Assembly (NCBI GenBank): GCA_016197225.1
Contig: JACPWC010000022.1
Span: 1-64,000 of the forward strand
DNA: 64,000 bases
From: Chloroflexota bacterium
Lineage (GTDB): Bacteria; Chloroflexota; Anaerolineae; Anaerolineales; VGOW01
Reading direction: 5' to 3'
How positions within the stretch are numbered: position 1 is the stretch's first letter; the number at the start of each line of letters is the position of its first letter. A model generated the notes under the pieces. The model was not told the DNA's origin and searched no databases. It was given only the letters and a program-made list of their open reading frames with translations. Made by a program: the position numbers and the translations under genes. Positions 32,005 to 40,190 of the stretch are shown here, in pieces.

Positions 32005-32967
32005 TTATCGGTTATACACTTCCCTATTCACGCAATGGGGCATTGGCTTCCCCTCCAACCCCGCCAGCAAATTCTCGCAAGCAAGCTCGGCCATGCGCTT
32101 GCGCGCCCCGCGCGTGGCCGAGCCGATGTGGGGCGTGATGAGGCAGTTGGGCAGACGATAAAGAGGGTGGTCGGCGGGCAGGGGTTCGGGGTCGGTCACA
32201 TCGAGGGCGGCCCCGGCGATCCAGCCTTCGCTCAGGGCGCGATGCAGGGCGGTCATATTCACTACGCCACCGCGCGCCGCGTTGACTAAAATCGCAGTCG
32301 GCTTCATCAGCCGCAAGGCGCGTTCGTCAATCAGGCGGCGAGTCTCCGACGAGAGCGGCAGGTGCAGGCTCACAAAGTCGCTCTGGCGAAGCAGGTCATC
32401 CAACGAGAGACGGCTGGCCCTGAGAGTCTGCTCCGCTTCTTGGTTGGCATTGCGGTTGGCGTAAACAATCTGCATTCCAAAAGCTTTGGCTCGCGTCGCC
32501 ACCGCGAGTCCGATTCGCCCCAGTCCCACAATTCCTAAAGTTGCTCCATTCAAGTCCGCGCCCAACCACGCTGTCGGCGTCCACGTTGCCCAGCGGCCTT
32601 CGCGGGCGTCGGCGCTGGCTTCGGGCAAACGCCGCGCGGCGGACAGCAAAAGCGCCATCGTCAAATCTGCCGTTGCTTCGGTGAGCACGCCGGGCGTGTT
32701 GCCAACGGGGATTCCGCGCCGGGTGCAGGCGGCCACATCAACGTTGTCTACGCCTACAGCCATGTTGCTTACCACGCGCAGGCGTTGCGCTCTGCTCAAA
32801 AGCACTTCGTCAACGCGAAGAGTGAGCAGGGTGAACAGGCCTTCGGCTTCGCTCAAGTGCGCTTCAAGTTCGGCAGGGCCGATCAAGAGTTGACAGCGAT
32901 CCTTCAGCATCGCCAGCCAGTCGTTGGGCAAGGCGTGAGAGACGATTGCAAGTGGCAGGTTGCTCAT
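32005..32967 (-). CDS. D-2-hydroxyacid dehydrogenase (glyoxylate/hydroxypyruvate reductase-like)
   Basis: A 320-residue NAD(P)-dependent enzyme. The substrate domain has VSNMAVGVDNVDV (about 66-78), the Rossmann motif is GIVGLGRIGLAVA (about 145-157), followed by HLPLSSETRRLID, NAARGGVVNM with the catalytic Arg, the Glu in TDPEPLPADHPLY, and the catalytic His in TPHIGSAT. This fits glyoxylate/hydroxypyruvate reductase (GyaR/GhrB-like), which recycles glyoxylate. The ATG overlaps the DUF92 stop by 4 bases, so the two genes are translationally coupled. Confidence 0.9.
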   Translation of the reverse strand: MSNLPLAIVSHALPNDWLAMLKDRCQLLIGPAELEAHLSEAEGLFTLLTLRVDEVLLSRAQRLRVVSNMAVGVDNVDVAACTRRGIPVGNTPGVLTEATADLTMALLLSAARRLPEASADAREGRWATWTPTAWLGADLNGATLGIVGLGRIGLAVATRAKAFGMQIVYANRNANQEAEQTLRASRLSLDDLLRQSDFVSLHLPLSSETRRLIDERALRLMKPTAILVNAARGGVVNMTALHRALSEGWIAGAALDVTDPEPLPADHPLYRLPNCLITPHIGSATRGARKRMAELACENLLAGLEGKPMPHCVNREVYNR

Positions 32968-33788
32968 ACGATCAAGTATAGCGCCGCCGCCAAAAGCGCC
33001 CCAACCGCCGCCGCCAAAAAATTCACCCAGTCGTTATCGAGCCACTTCCAACCGCGAAGCGGGCGGGTGGGCGAGCCGCAACGGTGAGTCGGGTGGCGCT
33101 CGGTTTCTTTGTGGCACTGGTCGCAGTAATAAATCGCCTGCACGGTTGCGCCGAGGAGGCTATCGAAGAGAGAAGCGGCGAGGCCGGAGAGGGTGAGGGT
33201 GAGCAAGAGAGTCAAAGCAGAAGAGCGAAGAGAGAGAAGAGACGGGTCAAGAAAGATGGCGATGAGGGCGGTGAGAGCGATGAGGAGAGAACCGGCGAGG
33301 GCGGCGAGCGTGCCCCAGGCGCTGACTCCGCCCGACGTGCCGACTTCGACGGTTTGGCCGCCGGTGATTAAACGCGGCGGACTCTTGCCTAGCACCCCAA
33401 GCTCGGTGGCCCAGGTGTCGGCGTTGGCGGCGGCCAGGGCGGCGGCGCAGGCGACCCACCAGGCCGGGTGCTGAGTGGCGGCCCAACCGACGATGCACAA
33501 GGCAGCCACGCCACCGTTCGCCAATGCTTGTCCGAGATCGCGTTGCGATCCTTTGGAAAATTTTTCGACGAGTGATTCTTTTTGTGTCTCTTTGAAACGT
33601 GAGAGGGCGCTGGAGGAGATGAAGAAGGCCAACAGCAAAGCCGCGCCGGGCAGGCCGCCGAGTCCAAACAGCAGGCCGCCAGTGATGATGGCCCCCGCCA
33701 CGCCGCTGCCGCTCAACGCGCGGCGGCGATAACCGAGGTAGCCGATAATGGCGGCCAGAGCAATTCCAAGAGCGAGTTGGGTCAGCAT
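32964..33788 (-). CDS. DUF92/TMEM19 family membrane protein
   Basis: A 274-residue membrane protein with about six hydrophobic segments. Typical DUF92 features are YRRRALSGSGVAGA at residues 21-34, ANADTWATELGVLGK near 120, SGGVSAWGTLAALAG near 150, and SLFDSLLGATVQA near 208. A short C-terminal CDQCHKETERHPTHRCG segment could bind a metal. Plant and cyanobacterial members (VTE6) phosphorylate phytyl phosphate; whether this one acts on isoprenoid phosphates is not known. It is followed by the hydroxyacid dehydrogenase with a 4-base overlap. Confidence 0.85.
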   Translation of the reverse strand: MLTQLALGIALAAIIGYLGYRRRALSGSGVAGAIITGGLLFGLGGLPGAALLLAFFISSSALSRFKETQKESLVEKFSKGSQRDLGQALANGGVAALCIVGWAATQHPAWWVACAAALAAANADTWATELGVLGKSPPRLITGGQTVEVGTSGGVSAWGTLAALAGSLLIALTALIAIFLDPSLLSLRSSALTLLLTLTLSGLAASLFDSLLGATVQAIYYCDQCHKETERHPTHRCGSPTRPLRGWKWLDNDWVNFLAAAVGALLAAALYLIV

Positions 33789-33835
33789 GGAGGCAATAAT
33801 TTAACCAGGCTCTACCAGATTGAGTGTGAAAACCC

Positions 33836-33995
33836 TTAACGCAAAGGCGCTAAGGCGCAAAGTCGCTAAGAAATAAACGGGTTTTTCTTTGCGCCCTGGC
33901 AACTTTGCAGCTTTGCGTTAAAAAATCCCGTTAAACTCGGAAGAGCCACAAAGGTTTTCTTTGTGAAGCTTTGAGGCTTTGTGCCTTTGTGGTGG
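33836..33995. repeat. Long GCAAAG/GCTAAG word array
   Basis: ACGCAAAGGCGCTAAGGCGC and further words face CTTTGCAGCTTTGCG and CTTTGAGGCTTTGTGCC, giving two nested inverted pairs. The array fills most of the 211-base gap between DUF92 and the DUF1648 gene; no gene is seen there. Confidence 0.8.
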
Positions 33996-33999
33996 AGTC

Positions 34000-34890
34000 C
34001 TAGAGCAAGCCGAGGGCGGCAACCCAAAGAAAGGCCTGGACGAGACTGGAGCCTAACCACAACAGATAAGCGGCGGGGCGCTCGGCGCGGCGCACGTGCA
34101 GAACGCCGCCGACGAGCGAGTTGACCAGCCACACCAGCCCGCTGATGACGGGCAGGATAAAGAGGCCAACGGGTGAGCCTGTCCGGTCGGGCAGGCCGTT
34201 GATGTTGAAGTGAAGGGGAATAGCTGGCGGCAGGGACGGAATGCGAACGGCGATGACCACCATCAGCAAGAACGGCAGAACGAAACTGATTCCTACCAGC
34301 GCCTGAGCCGGGCGGTCGCGCCACAAGTCCCACTCGTAAAACTTAGGGCGGTTGTAGGTATGCTCAAGCGGCTCAAGGATGCCCTTGCGGCCTTCGCTCT
34401 CGAAGGAGTCTATGAAGGCATCAATGTTTTCGGGTGAGATCACGTAGCCGCCGAAAGTGGTGACGACAATGAGTTGGCCTTCTTGCGGCGTGGTGGCGTA
34501 ATACGTCAGGTCGCCGACGGTTTTGGTGTGGCCGCGCCCGACGAGACACCCCGGCCACCACAGGCCGCGCGGCGCGAGGTCGCTCGGCAGTTCCTTGCCA
34601 ATGAGCAGGCCGGTGATCTCGCGCATGGGGATGATTTCACGCATTGGCCCCCAGGCGATGACGAGCGCGTTTTGGGTGAAGCGATATTGGGCGTTGACCA
34701 GCGAGAAGGTGCGGTAGGCGATGAAGACGATGACCGGCAGGCTGAACAGAGTCAGCATGACCCACAACGGAGTAAGGAGGTTGACAGGCGTACGGGCCAG
34801 AATGACGACGAACAGCACGGTGGCGGCGGCCAGGATGATCATGGCCGTGACGCCGATGACGATGCCGAGGGCGCGGGGCGGGCGGGACAT
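34000..34890 (-). CDS. Membrane protein with PH-like and DUF1648-type domains
   Basis: A 296-residue protein. Two N-terminal membrane helices (about 8-32 and 40-58) are followed by a bacterial PH-like domain (about 60-165, with YRFTQNALVI, IPMREITGL and GGYVISPENIDAFIDSF). A DUF1648-type segment follows (IPLHFNINGLPDRTGSPVG, about 228-246) with further helices. Related proteins occur widely in Firmicutes and Chloroflexota as putative regulators or transport-associated proteins; function unknown. No partner gene is obvious. Confidence 0.7.
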   Translation of the reverse strand: MSRPPRALGIVIGVTAMIILAAATVLFVVILARTPVNLLTPLWVMLTLFSLPVIVFIAYRTFSLVNAQYRFTQNALVIAWGPMREIIPMREITGLLIGKELPSDLAPRGLWWPGCLVGRGHTKTVGDLTYYATTPQEGQLIVVTTFGGYVISPENIDAFIDSFESEGRKGILEPLEHTYNRPKFYEWDLWRDRPAQALVGISFVLPFLLMVVIAVRIPSLPPAIPLHFNINGLPDRTGSPVGLFILPVISGLVWLVNSLVGGVLHVRRAERPAAYLLWLGSSLVQAFLWVAALGLL

Positions 34891-34904
34891 GGTTGGATAT
34901 TTGA

Positions 34905-34957
34905 CGTTGGAGGTTGGAGCCTTCTAACTTCCAACCTCCAATCTCTAACTTCCAAAT
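34905..34957. repeat. GTTGGAGGTTGGAG/CTTCCAACCTCCAATC word hairpin
   Basis: Inverted arms of TTGGAGG and CCAACCTCC words lie between the ilvE stop and the DUF1648 start. Related to the GGAGATTGGAG family. Confidence 0.8.
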
Positions 34958-35905
34958 CTAGGCTTTCGCCATTTCGCGTTCGGTTTCGTACACCGGCGCG
35001 CACCAGTGGCGGTACTTTTGCGCTTTGCCGCGCACGACGTTGAAGTACAGGTCGCGCAGTTCGGAGACGAGCGGGCCCATCCGGCCAGCGCCGACCGGGC
35101 GGTAATCCACGCGGGTGATGGCGGCAATCTGCACCCCCGTCCCGCTGAAGAAGGCTTCGTCGGCGACGTAGATTTCAGTGCGGTCAATCGGGCGTTCGAT
35201 GACTTCGACGCCCATTTCTTCGCGCAGGAGGCTGATCACCGTGCGGCGGGTGATGCCTTCGAGGATGTTGTCGGTGATGGGCGGGGTGATGACGACGCCG
35301 TCGCGGATGAGGTAGAGATTCTCCGCCGAGCCTTCGGCCATGTGCCCGTCCTGGTTGAGGACAATGGCTTCGTCGAAGCCTGCGCGCTGGGCGTCGGTCT
35401 TGACGAAGGCCGAGTTGACGTAGGAGCCGGCGATCTTGCCGCGCGCCGGAATGCTGTTGTCGTCCACCCGCCGCCAGGAGGAAATGGTGACGTGCGCGCC
35501 CTCTTCATTTTCCACGTAGCGGCCAAACGGCACGGCCACCATTGAGATTTCGGGGGTGAGGTTGTGCAGGCGCACGCCGATGATCTCGTCACTGTAGAAC
35601 GCCAGCGGGCGGATGTAGCAATCCTGATGGTAGTCTTCGGTGCGAAGCAGATCCATCAAGTGATTGACGAGATCATCTTCAGAATAGTTGAACTCCATCA
35701 AGAGCAGTTTGGCCGATTGCAAAAATCTGCGGAAGTGGTCGTGGGGCCTGAAGACGAAGAGCTGACTCTCGTCGTCGTTCCAGTAGCCGCGCAGGCCGCC
35801 GAAGGCGGCCGTGCCGTAATTCAACGCGTGAGAGAGGACGCCGATCCGGGCTTCACTGTAAGGGACGATCTTGCCTTGAAAGAATGCATAGTTTGGAAGA
35901 GGCAT
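34958..35905 (-). CDS. ilvE: Branched-chain amino acid aminotransferase
   Basis: A 315-residue PLP enzyme of fold type IV, the last step in Leu/Ile/Val synthesis. Class-typical segments are VLSHALNYGTAAFGGLRGY (about 23-41), CYIRPLAFY (Arg for substrate carboxylate), the PLP-binding Lys in ARGKIAGSYVNS (about 154-165), the Glu in MAEGSAENLYLIRDG, and ITRRTVISLLREE. Length is normal. An AAAGGAG site lies 7 bases before the ATG, and TATAAT about 25 bases before it is a candidate -10, so this gene has a short leader. Confidence 0.93.
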   Translation of the reverse strand: MPLPNYAFFQGKIVPYSEARIGVLSHALNYGTAAFGGLRGYWNDDESQLFVFRPHDHFRRFLQSAKLLLMEFNYSEDDLVNHLMDLLRTEDYHQDCYIRPLAFYSDEIIGVRLHNLTPEISMVAVPFGRYVENEEGAHVTISSWRRVDDNSIPARGKIAGSYVNSAFVKTDAQRAGFDEAIVLNQDGHMAEGSAENLYLIRDGVVITPPITDNILEGITRRTVISLLREEMGVEVIERPIDRTEIYVADEAFFSGTGVQIAAITRVDYRPVGAGRMGPLVSELRDLYFNVVRGKAQKYRHWCAPVYETEREMAKA

Positions 35906-36025
35906 TCATTTATCTCCTTTGCTGGATGATTATACTCGATGCGGATTGCGTGAGTCTTGGAGTGGCAATCTATTGAGTCTGCTTTTACTGTGTGCTTACC
36001 GGTTTTTGACTGCTATGTATGACAG

Positions 36026-36727
36026 CTACGCCCGGCCAAACACTGGAATGCGCGCGCCGTTCGTCGCGCCCGCTTCGTCACTGCACAGCCAGAGCACGGC
36101 GGCAGAAATTTCTTCGGGCGAGCTGCCGGTTCTGGGCTTCGCCGGATCAGGCGGCGCAGTTTCGATGCTCCGGATTTGGATGGCGTTGACGGTCACGCCC
36201 GTGTCCTTAAGTTCCTGGGCCAGCACCAACATCAACGTGTCTTGCGCCGCCTTGCCAATGGCATACGGCGCTTGTTTGGCGTTGGGCGTTTGCGCCACTG
36301 GCGTGCCAATGTGCACAAAGCGTCCCCAGTTGTTGGCGGCCATCATCGGGATGAAGGCGCGGGCTATGTGGAGAGTCGTCCACAAGTGCTGATCGAGCAT
36401 GGACGTGACCTCAGCCAAATCCATTTCGGTCACAGGCGCTCCGGCCTTGTAGCCGCCGACGAGATGGATGACAGCATCGGCCCGCCCGAACTTTTCTTTC
36501 ACCGCTCCGGCCAGCGCGTTCACCGAAGCCGGGTCGGTCAGGTTGGCGGCGTAAGCCAACACACGCCCGGCGGGCAGGGCCAGTTCGCTCGCCAGCGTTT
36601 GTAGTGGCTCGAGGCGCGACCCGACGAGGGCCAGTGAAGCCCCGGCCTGGGCGAAAGCGCGGCACAGCGTCGGGCCAAGACTCCCGGCGGCCCCGGCGAC
36701 GACGATGATGCGATCTTTGATGGACAT
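36026..36727 (-). CDS. Short-chain dehydrogenase/reductase (SDR)
   Basis: A 233-residue classical SDR. The cofactor motif is VAGAAGSLG (about 10-18), AANLTDPASV follows, HLVGGYKAG replaces the usual NNAG, and the catalytic Tyr-Lys are in YAIGKAAQD (about 164-172). The usual catalytic Ser position is HIGTPV, so Thr may substitute. Substrate cannot be predicted. A TTAGGAG site lies 7 bases before the ATG. It is downstream of surE on the same strand, separated by a perfect hairpin. Confidence 0.85.
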   Translation of the reverse strand: MSIKDRIIVVAGAAGSLGPTLCRAFAQAGASLALVGSRLEPLQTLASELALPAGRVLAYAANLTDPASVNALAGAVKEKFGRADAVIHLVGGYKAGAPVTEMDLAEVTSMLDQHLWTTLHIARAFIPMMAANNWGRFVHIGTPVAQTPNAKQAPYAIGKAAQDTLMLVLAQELKDTGVTVNAIQIRSIETAPPDPAKPRTGSSPEEISAAVLWLCSDEAGATNGARIPVFGRA

Positions 36728-36758
36728 GGCAATCTCCTAATAAGTGATTCTTAGCGCC

Positions 36759-36791
36759 AAACCCTTAGGGTCTTCGAGACCCTAAGGGTTT
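36759..36791. terminator. Perfect 15-bp hairpin over the surE stop codon
   Basis: AAACCCTTAGGGTCT (36759-36773) pairs perfectly with 36777-36791 around TCG. The surE stop (36782-36784, minus strand) is inside the arm. The minus-strand side ends without a strong T run, so it may be a repeat used as a weak terminator. Confidence 0.7.
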
Positions 36792-37603
36792 ATCGGATAG
36801 GGTCTTAGTTGACGTTCCCACGCAATGAGATCAATGCGCGAAGTCAGATCGAGCGAGAGGGGCGTGACTGAAACAAACTTGCCGCTGGCGATGGCGGCGA
36901 CATCGGAGTCCGGTTCCGGCTCTGAATCGAGTCGGCGATGATAATCCACTTTGCGCGGGTCGGTCAGATTCTCGCGTTGAGGCTTGATGGGCAGGTAGTA
37001 GCGTTGACGCGAGAGGCGGGTGACCTGCCAGGGAGTCTCAGGGGTGGCCGCCGCCGGCACGTCAACTTTGATCACGTCCACGTCCGGCGGAAGTTGCTGT
37101 TGGAAAATGAGCGCGGCGAAGAAGCGGGTGAAGTGAGCGGCGGCGGCGAAGTCAATGTCTTCGGAGTGCGTGAGGTGAGACTCCGGCCATGTTTCGAGCG
37201 CGCCGGCCAGAGACGGAATGCCGAACGAGGCGGCCTCCAGCGCCGCGCCCACCGTGCCGGAAATGGTGATGCCACTGCCCACGTTCTCGCCGTAGTTGAT
37301 GCCCGACACGACCAGGTCGGGCGGGCGAGGTGTCAGCTCCAGAATGCCGTGTTGCACGGCCTGCGCCGGCGTGCCGTCCACGGCAAACACCTCCCAGTGG
37401 TCGCCGCCGATCTGCTGGCGTTGGGCGTGAATGACGCCGCCGGTGTTGGACGGCAGACTGCGGCCCGCGCCCGACCATTGTTCGCGCGGGGCGGCCACTG
37501 TCACCCAGCCCAGTGTTGAGAGCGCCTCAGCGGCCGCTCGCAGGCCGGGCGAGTTGATGCCGTCGTCGTTGGTAAGCAGAATGAGTTTTTCGTCGGGTGG
37601 CAT
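36782..37603 (-). CDS. surE: 5'-nucleotidase SurE
   Basis: A 273-residue metal-dependent phosphatase acting on nucleoside monophosphates. The metal-binding start is LLTNDDGINSPG (about 8-19), followed by PREQWSGAGRS and SGINYGENVGSGITISGTVGAA split over residues 100-121. The C-terminal part is typical. The last codons and the stop lie in a hairpin repeat. A -10 box TATAAC lies 9 bases before the ATG with no ribosome binding site, so a leaderless mRNA is likely. Confidence 0.92.
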   Translation of the reverse strand: MPPDEKLILLTNDDGINSPGLRAAAEALSTLGWVTVAAPREQWSGAGRSLPSNTGGVIHAQRQQIGGDHWEVFAVDGTPAQAVQHGILELTPRPPDLVVSGINYGENVGSGITISGTVGAALEAASFGIPSLAGALETWPESHLTHSEDIDFAAAAHFTRFFAALIFQQQLPPDVDVIKVDVPAAATPETPWQVTRLSRQRYYLPIKPQRENLTDPRKVDYHRRLDSEPEPDSDVAAIASGKFVSVTPLSLDLTSRIDLIAWERQLRPYPINP

Positions 37604-37612
37604 GGCTCAGGC

Positions 37613-37618
37613 GTTATA
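37613..37618 (-). promoter_or_regulatory. -10 box TATAAC for surE
   Basis: TATAAC on the minus strand ends 9 bases before the ATG at 37603; no Shine-Dalgarno sequence lies in between. Confidence 0.4.
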
Positions 37619-37717
37619 CTACCCCAACTTGGGTGAAGCTTCAATGCGAAAATTATGCGCGATTTTATGCCGGTAAACCCTGCTAAGTTTTGATACAATG
37701 CGTAGAATTTCCGGGAC

Positions 37718-38638
37718 ATGGACTCTTTGATGAAAAACGTTTTCTTTGATCACGACGCCGGCGTGGATGACCTGCTGTCAATCATCTTTCTGCTGGCGAT
37801 GAAGCAGGTGAAGCCGCTCGGCATCGGGGTGACTCCGGCGGACTGCTACCTTGAAACCGGCCTGCCGGCCACGCTGAAGATTCTGGAACTGCTCAAGCGC
37901 GCGGAAATTCCGGTGGCGGGCGGCGTGCTGAATGGCCGCCACGAATTCCCCAGCGGGTGGCGGCATCACTCCGACACGGTGGACGCTCTGCCGCTTCTCA
38001 ACGAAACCGGCGGGCCGCACATCGCCGCCCAAACTCTGCCCGCCCACGAACTGCTCATTCAAACTGCGCGCGCCAGCAGCGACCCGGTCACGCTCCTCTT
38101 CACCGGCCCGCTCACCAACCTGGCCGCCGCCCTCGATCTTGCGCCCGACATCGAGCAACGCTTTGAGCGGCTGTACTGGATGGGCGGCGCGGTAGACGTT
38201 CCTGGCAACGTGTTGCCGCCCTACGGCGACGGCACAGCAGAGTGGAACGCCTACTGGGATGCTCCGGCGGCGGCTCGCGTGTGGCGCTCGACGATTCCGA
38301 TCACCCTCGTCGGCCTCGACGCGACGGACAGTGTGCCGGTCACGCTGGACTTTTTGCGGCGGCTGGCCCGTCAGAGGCGGTTTCCTCTTTCCGATCTGGC
38401 CGGGCAATGTTGGGCCGTCACCGTCAACACAGGCTACCATCTGTGGGACACGCTCACCACGCTCTCCATCGGCTTCCCCGACTTGATCACGGTGTGCGAC
38501 GTGCCGTGCGAGATTGTCACCGAAGGGCCGAGCGAGGGCCGCACCCTGGCCGCGCCGGGTGGCCGCCTGGTGCAGGTGGCCGGGCCGGTGAATGCGGCTC
38601 AAGTGTACGACACGGTGCTGACGTTGCTACAACAGTAG
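37718..38638 (+). CDS. Nucleoside hydrolase
   Basis: A 306-residue inosine-uridine-type nucleoside N-ribohydrolase. The Ca2+/ribose motif DHDAGVDD is at about 10-17 (DxDxxxDD form), TGPLTNLA near residue 128, and GGAVDVPGN near 152. It releases bases from nucleosides for salvage. It is divergent from surE (a nucleotidase), so the two may act in nucleotide turnover in series; this is an inference. A second in-frame ATG at 37730 is equally possible as start. The tandem Nudix gene follows directly. Confidence 0.88.
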   Translation: MDSLMKNVFFDHDAGVDDLLSIIFLLAMKQVKPLGIGVTPADCYLETGLPATLKILELLKRAEIPVAGGVLNGRHEFPSGWRHHSDTVDALPLLNETGGPHIAAQTLPAHELLIQTARASSDPVTLLFTGPLTNLAAALDLAPDIEQRFERLYWMGGAVDVPGNVLPPYGDGTAEWNAYWDAPAAARVWRSTIPITLVGLDATDSVPVTLDFLRRLARQRRFPLSDLAGQCWAVTVNTGYHLWDTLTTLSIGFPDLITVCDVPCEIVTEGPSEGRTLAAPGGRLVQVAGPVNAAQVYDTVLTLLQQ

Positions 38639-38641
38639 TTG

Positions 38642-39583
38642 ATGCCCGACTACCTCAACTGGCTTCGCTCGCGCATCGGCTCGCGCAAAGTGATCATCGC
38701 ATTTGCCACCGCTCTTATTTTTGACGATGATGGGCGACTGCTCTTTCAAAAGCGCACCGACTTTCGCGAAGCGTGGTGGGGCTTGCCCGGCGGCGTGCTT
38801 GAAATTGGCGAGACGTTTGAGCAGTGCGCCGTTCGAGAGGCGCTCGAAGAAACCGGCCTGCGCGTCCAGCCGACGCGCTTAGTCGGCGTTTACACCTCAC
38901 CTGACTACGATGTGCGCTACCCAAACGGCGACGAGGCGCAACAGTTCACCGTCGCCATCGAGTGCCGGGTGACGGGCGGCGACTTCCGGCCTGACGGCGT
39001 TGAAGTTGCCGAGCACCATTTCTTTTCGACGGAGGAATGGCGCAAGCTGACTCTGCCGCCCTGGTATGCGGCCATGGCTCGCGATTTTGCTTCGGGGAAG
39101 CCGCCACAGTTTGACCCGCCTTTGTTCAAACCCGCTATTGCCGACGGCTGGCGTGAATTGCGCGCTCAAATCGGTTCGGGGCGGATGATTGCGCCCGGAG
39201 CCGGGGCGTTCATCCAAAACGAATCGGGGCAAGTTCTGCTTGGCTTGCGGAGCGAAGGACTGTGGGGCATCCCGGCTGGGTTGATGGAACTGGGCGAGTC
39301 GATCAGCGGCACGCTCGTGCGTGAAGCTCGCGAAGAGATGAACGTGGACATCGCCCCGCGCGAACTGCTCGGCGTCTTCACCGGCCCCGACTTCTTCCAC
39401 ACTTACGCCGACGGCAACGAAGTGCAGATCGCCTCAACCCTCTTTCGCGCCGACATCGGCGGCGGCGAACTCAGGCCCGACGGCCACGAAACGCTCGACC
39501 TGCGCTGGTTCGACCCGGCCCACTTGCCGGAGATGCCGGCCCGGCACAGGCGGCTGGTGGAGTTTGCTTTGAAGAATCGTTAA
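38642..39583 (+). CDS. Protein with two tandem Nudix hydrolase domains
   Basis: A 313-residue protein carrying two complete Nudix domains. The first Nudix box is GGVLEIGETFEQCAVREALE plus ETGL (about 49-72), fully canonical. The second is AGLMELGESISGTLVREARE plus EMNV (about 215-238), with Asn in place of the last Gly. Nudix enzymes hydrolyse nucleoside diphosphate-X compounds. The first start codon after the nucleoside hydrolase is TTG 38639; ATG 38642 is preferred. The adjacent nucleoside hydrolase suggests a nucleotide clean-up unit. Both domains keep the catalytic REXXEE core. Confidence 0.88.
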   Translation: MPDYLNWLRSRIGSRKVIIAFATALIFDDDGRLLFQKRTDFREAWWGLPGGVLEIGETFEQCAVREALEETGLRVQPTRLVGVYTSPDYDVRYPNGDEAQQFTVAIECRVTGGDFRPDGVEVAEHHFFSTEEWRKLTLPPWYAAMARDFASGKPPQFDPPLFKPAIADGWRELRAQIGSGRMIAPGAGAFIQNESGQVLLGLRSEGLWGIPAGLMELGESISGTLVREAREEMNVDIAPRELLGVFTGPDFFHTYADGNEVQIASTLFRADIGGGELRPDGHETLDLRWFDPAHLPEMPARHRRLVEFALKNR

Positions 39584-39584
39584 C

Positions 39585-39654
39585 GTAGGGGCGAAGCAGT
39601 CGGAGAATGGTTTTGCTATTCTCCAAAGTATTTGCCCGACTGCTTCGCCCCTAC
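39585..39654. repeat. Perfect 17-bp GTAGGGGCGAAGCAGTC hairpin
   Basis: GTAGGGGCGAAGCAGTC (39585-39601) pairs perfectly with 39638-39654. A nested stem GGAGAAT/ATTCTCC lies inside. It follows the Nudix stop and may act as its terminator. Confidence 0.85.
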
Positions 39655-39749
39655 AATGCCGCTACCTGACATTGCTGATCCGCGAGTAAACTCCTGCTGA
39701 AGTGGATTATACTCTGCCAGCGAACTTACACGAAAGGAAAGCACATCTC

Positions 39750-40133
39750 ATGAACCGCAACATCATCCACACCGACCACGCTCCCAAAGCCATCGGCCCC
39801 TACTCACAGGCTGTTCGCGTCGGCGATTTTGTTTACACTGCCGGGCAAGTGCCCATCGTCCCGGCCACCGGCGACCTGATCGCTGGCGAGATCGAAGCCC
39901 AAACGCGGCAGGCGCTCACGAATATCAAAGTTATATTGGAAGCGGCGGGTAGCGGGCTGGACAAAGTGGTGAAGACCACCGTCTTCATGACCAACCTCGG
40001 CGACTTCGCCCGGATGAACGGCGTGTACGCCGAGTTCTTCCCCTCGAACCCGCCCGCCCGCTCGACGGTGCAAGTGACGGCCCTGCCGAAGGGCGCGATG
40101 GTGGAAATTGAGTGTGTAGCGGTTGTTCAGTGA
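39750..40133 (+). CDS. ridA: RidA/YjgF family enamine/imine deaminase
   Basis: A 127-residue protein of the RidA family, which hydrolyses reactive 2-aminoacrylate and related imines formed by PLP enzymes. The start APKAIGPYSQAV, the QVPIVPATGDL segment, and the C-terminal ARSTVQVTALPKGAMVEIECVA with the conserved Arg are all present. The ATG at 39750 follows GAAAGGAAA at 9 bases; TATACT about 35 bases upstream is a candidate -10. The gene is monocistronic, followed by a word repeat. It could serve ilvE and other PLP enzymes. Confidence 0.92.
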   Translation: MNRNIIHTDHAPKAIGPYSQAVRVGDFVYTAGQVPIVPATGDLIAGEIEAQTRQALTNIKVILEAAGSGLDKVVKTTVFMTNLGDFARMNGVYAEFFPSNPPARSTVQVTALPKGAMVEIECVAVVQ

Positions 40134-40190
40134 ACAGTCAACAGTAGATAGTAAACAGTGAACAGTGATCGGTGAACTGTTTACTGTTCA
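40134..40190. repeat. GTGAACAGT/GTCAACAGT word hairpin
   Basis: Tandem ACAGTCAACAGTAGATAGTA and GTGAACAGTGATC words face GTGAACTGTTTACTGTTCACT. They fill the gap between ridA and the broken transpeptidase gene. Confidence 0.85.

Noticed and set aside
32968-32980. Leaderless -10 box TATACT before the D-2-hydroxyacid dehydrogenase
   Set aside because: These bases encode the last residues of the DUF92 protein and the ATG overlaps its stop; translational coupling explains the start better.
33836-33995. CRISPR array
   Set aside because: The repeats are 7-8-base imperfect words without spacers of regular length, and no cas gene is present.
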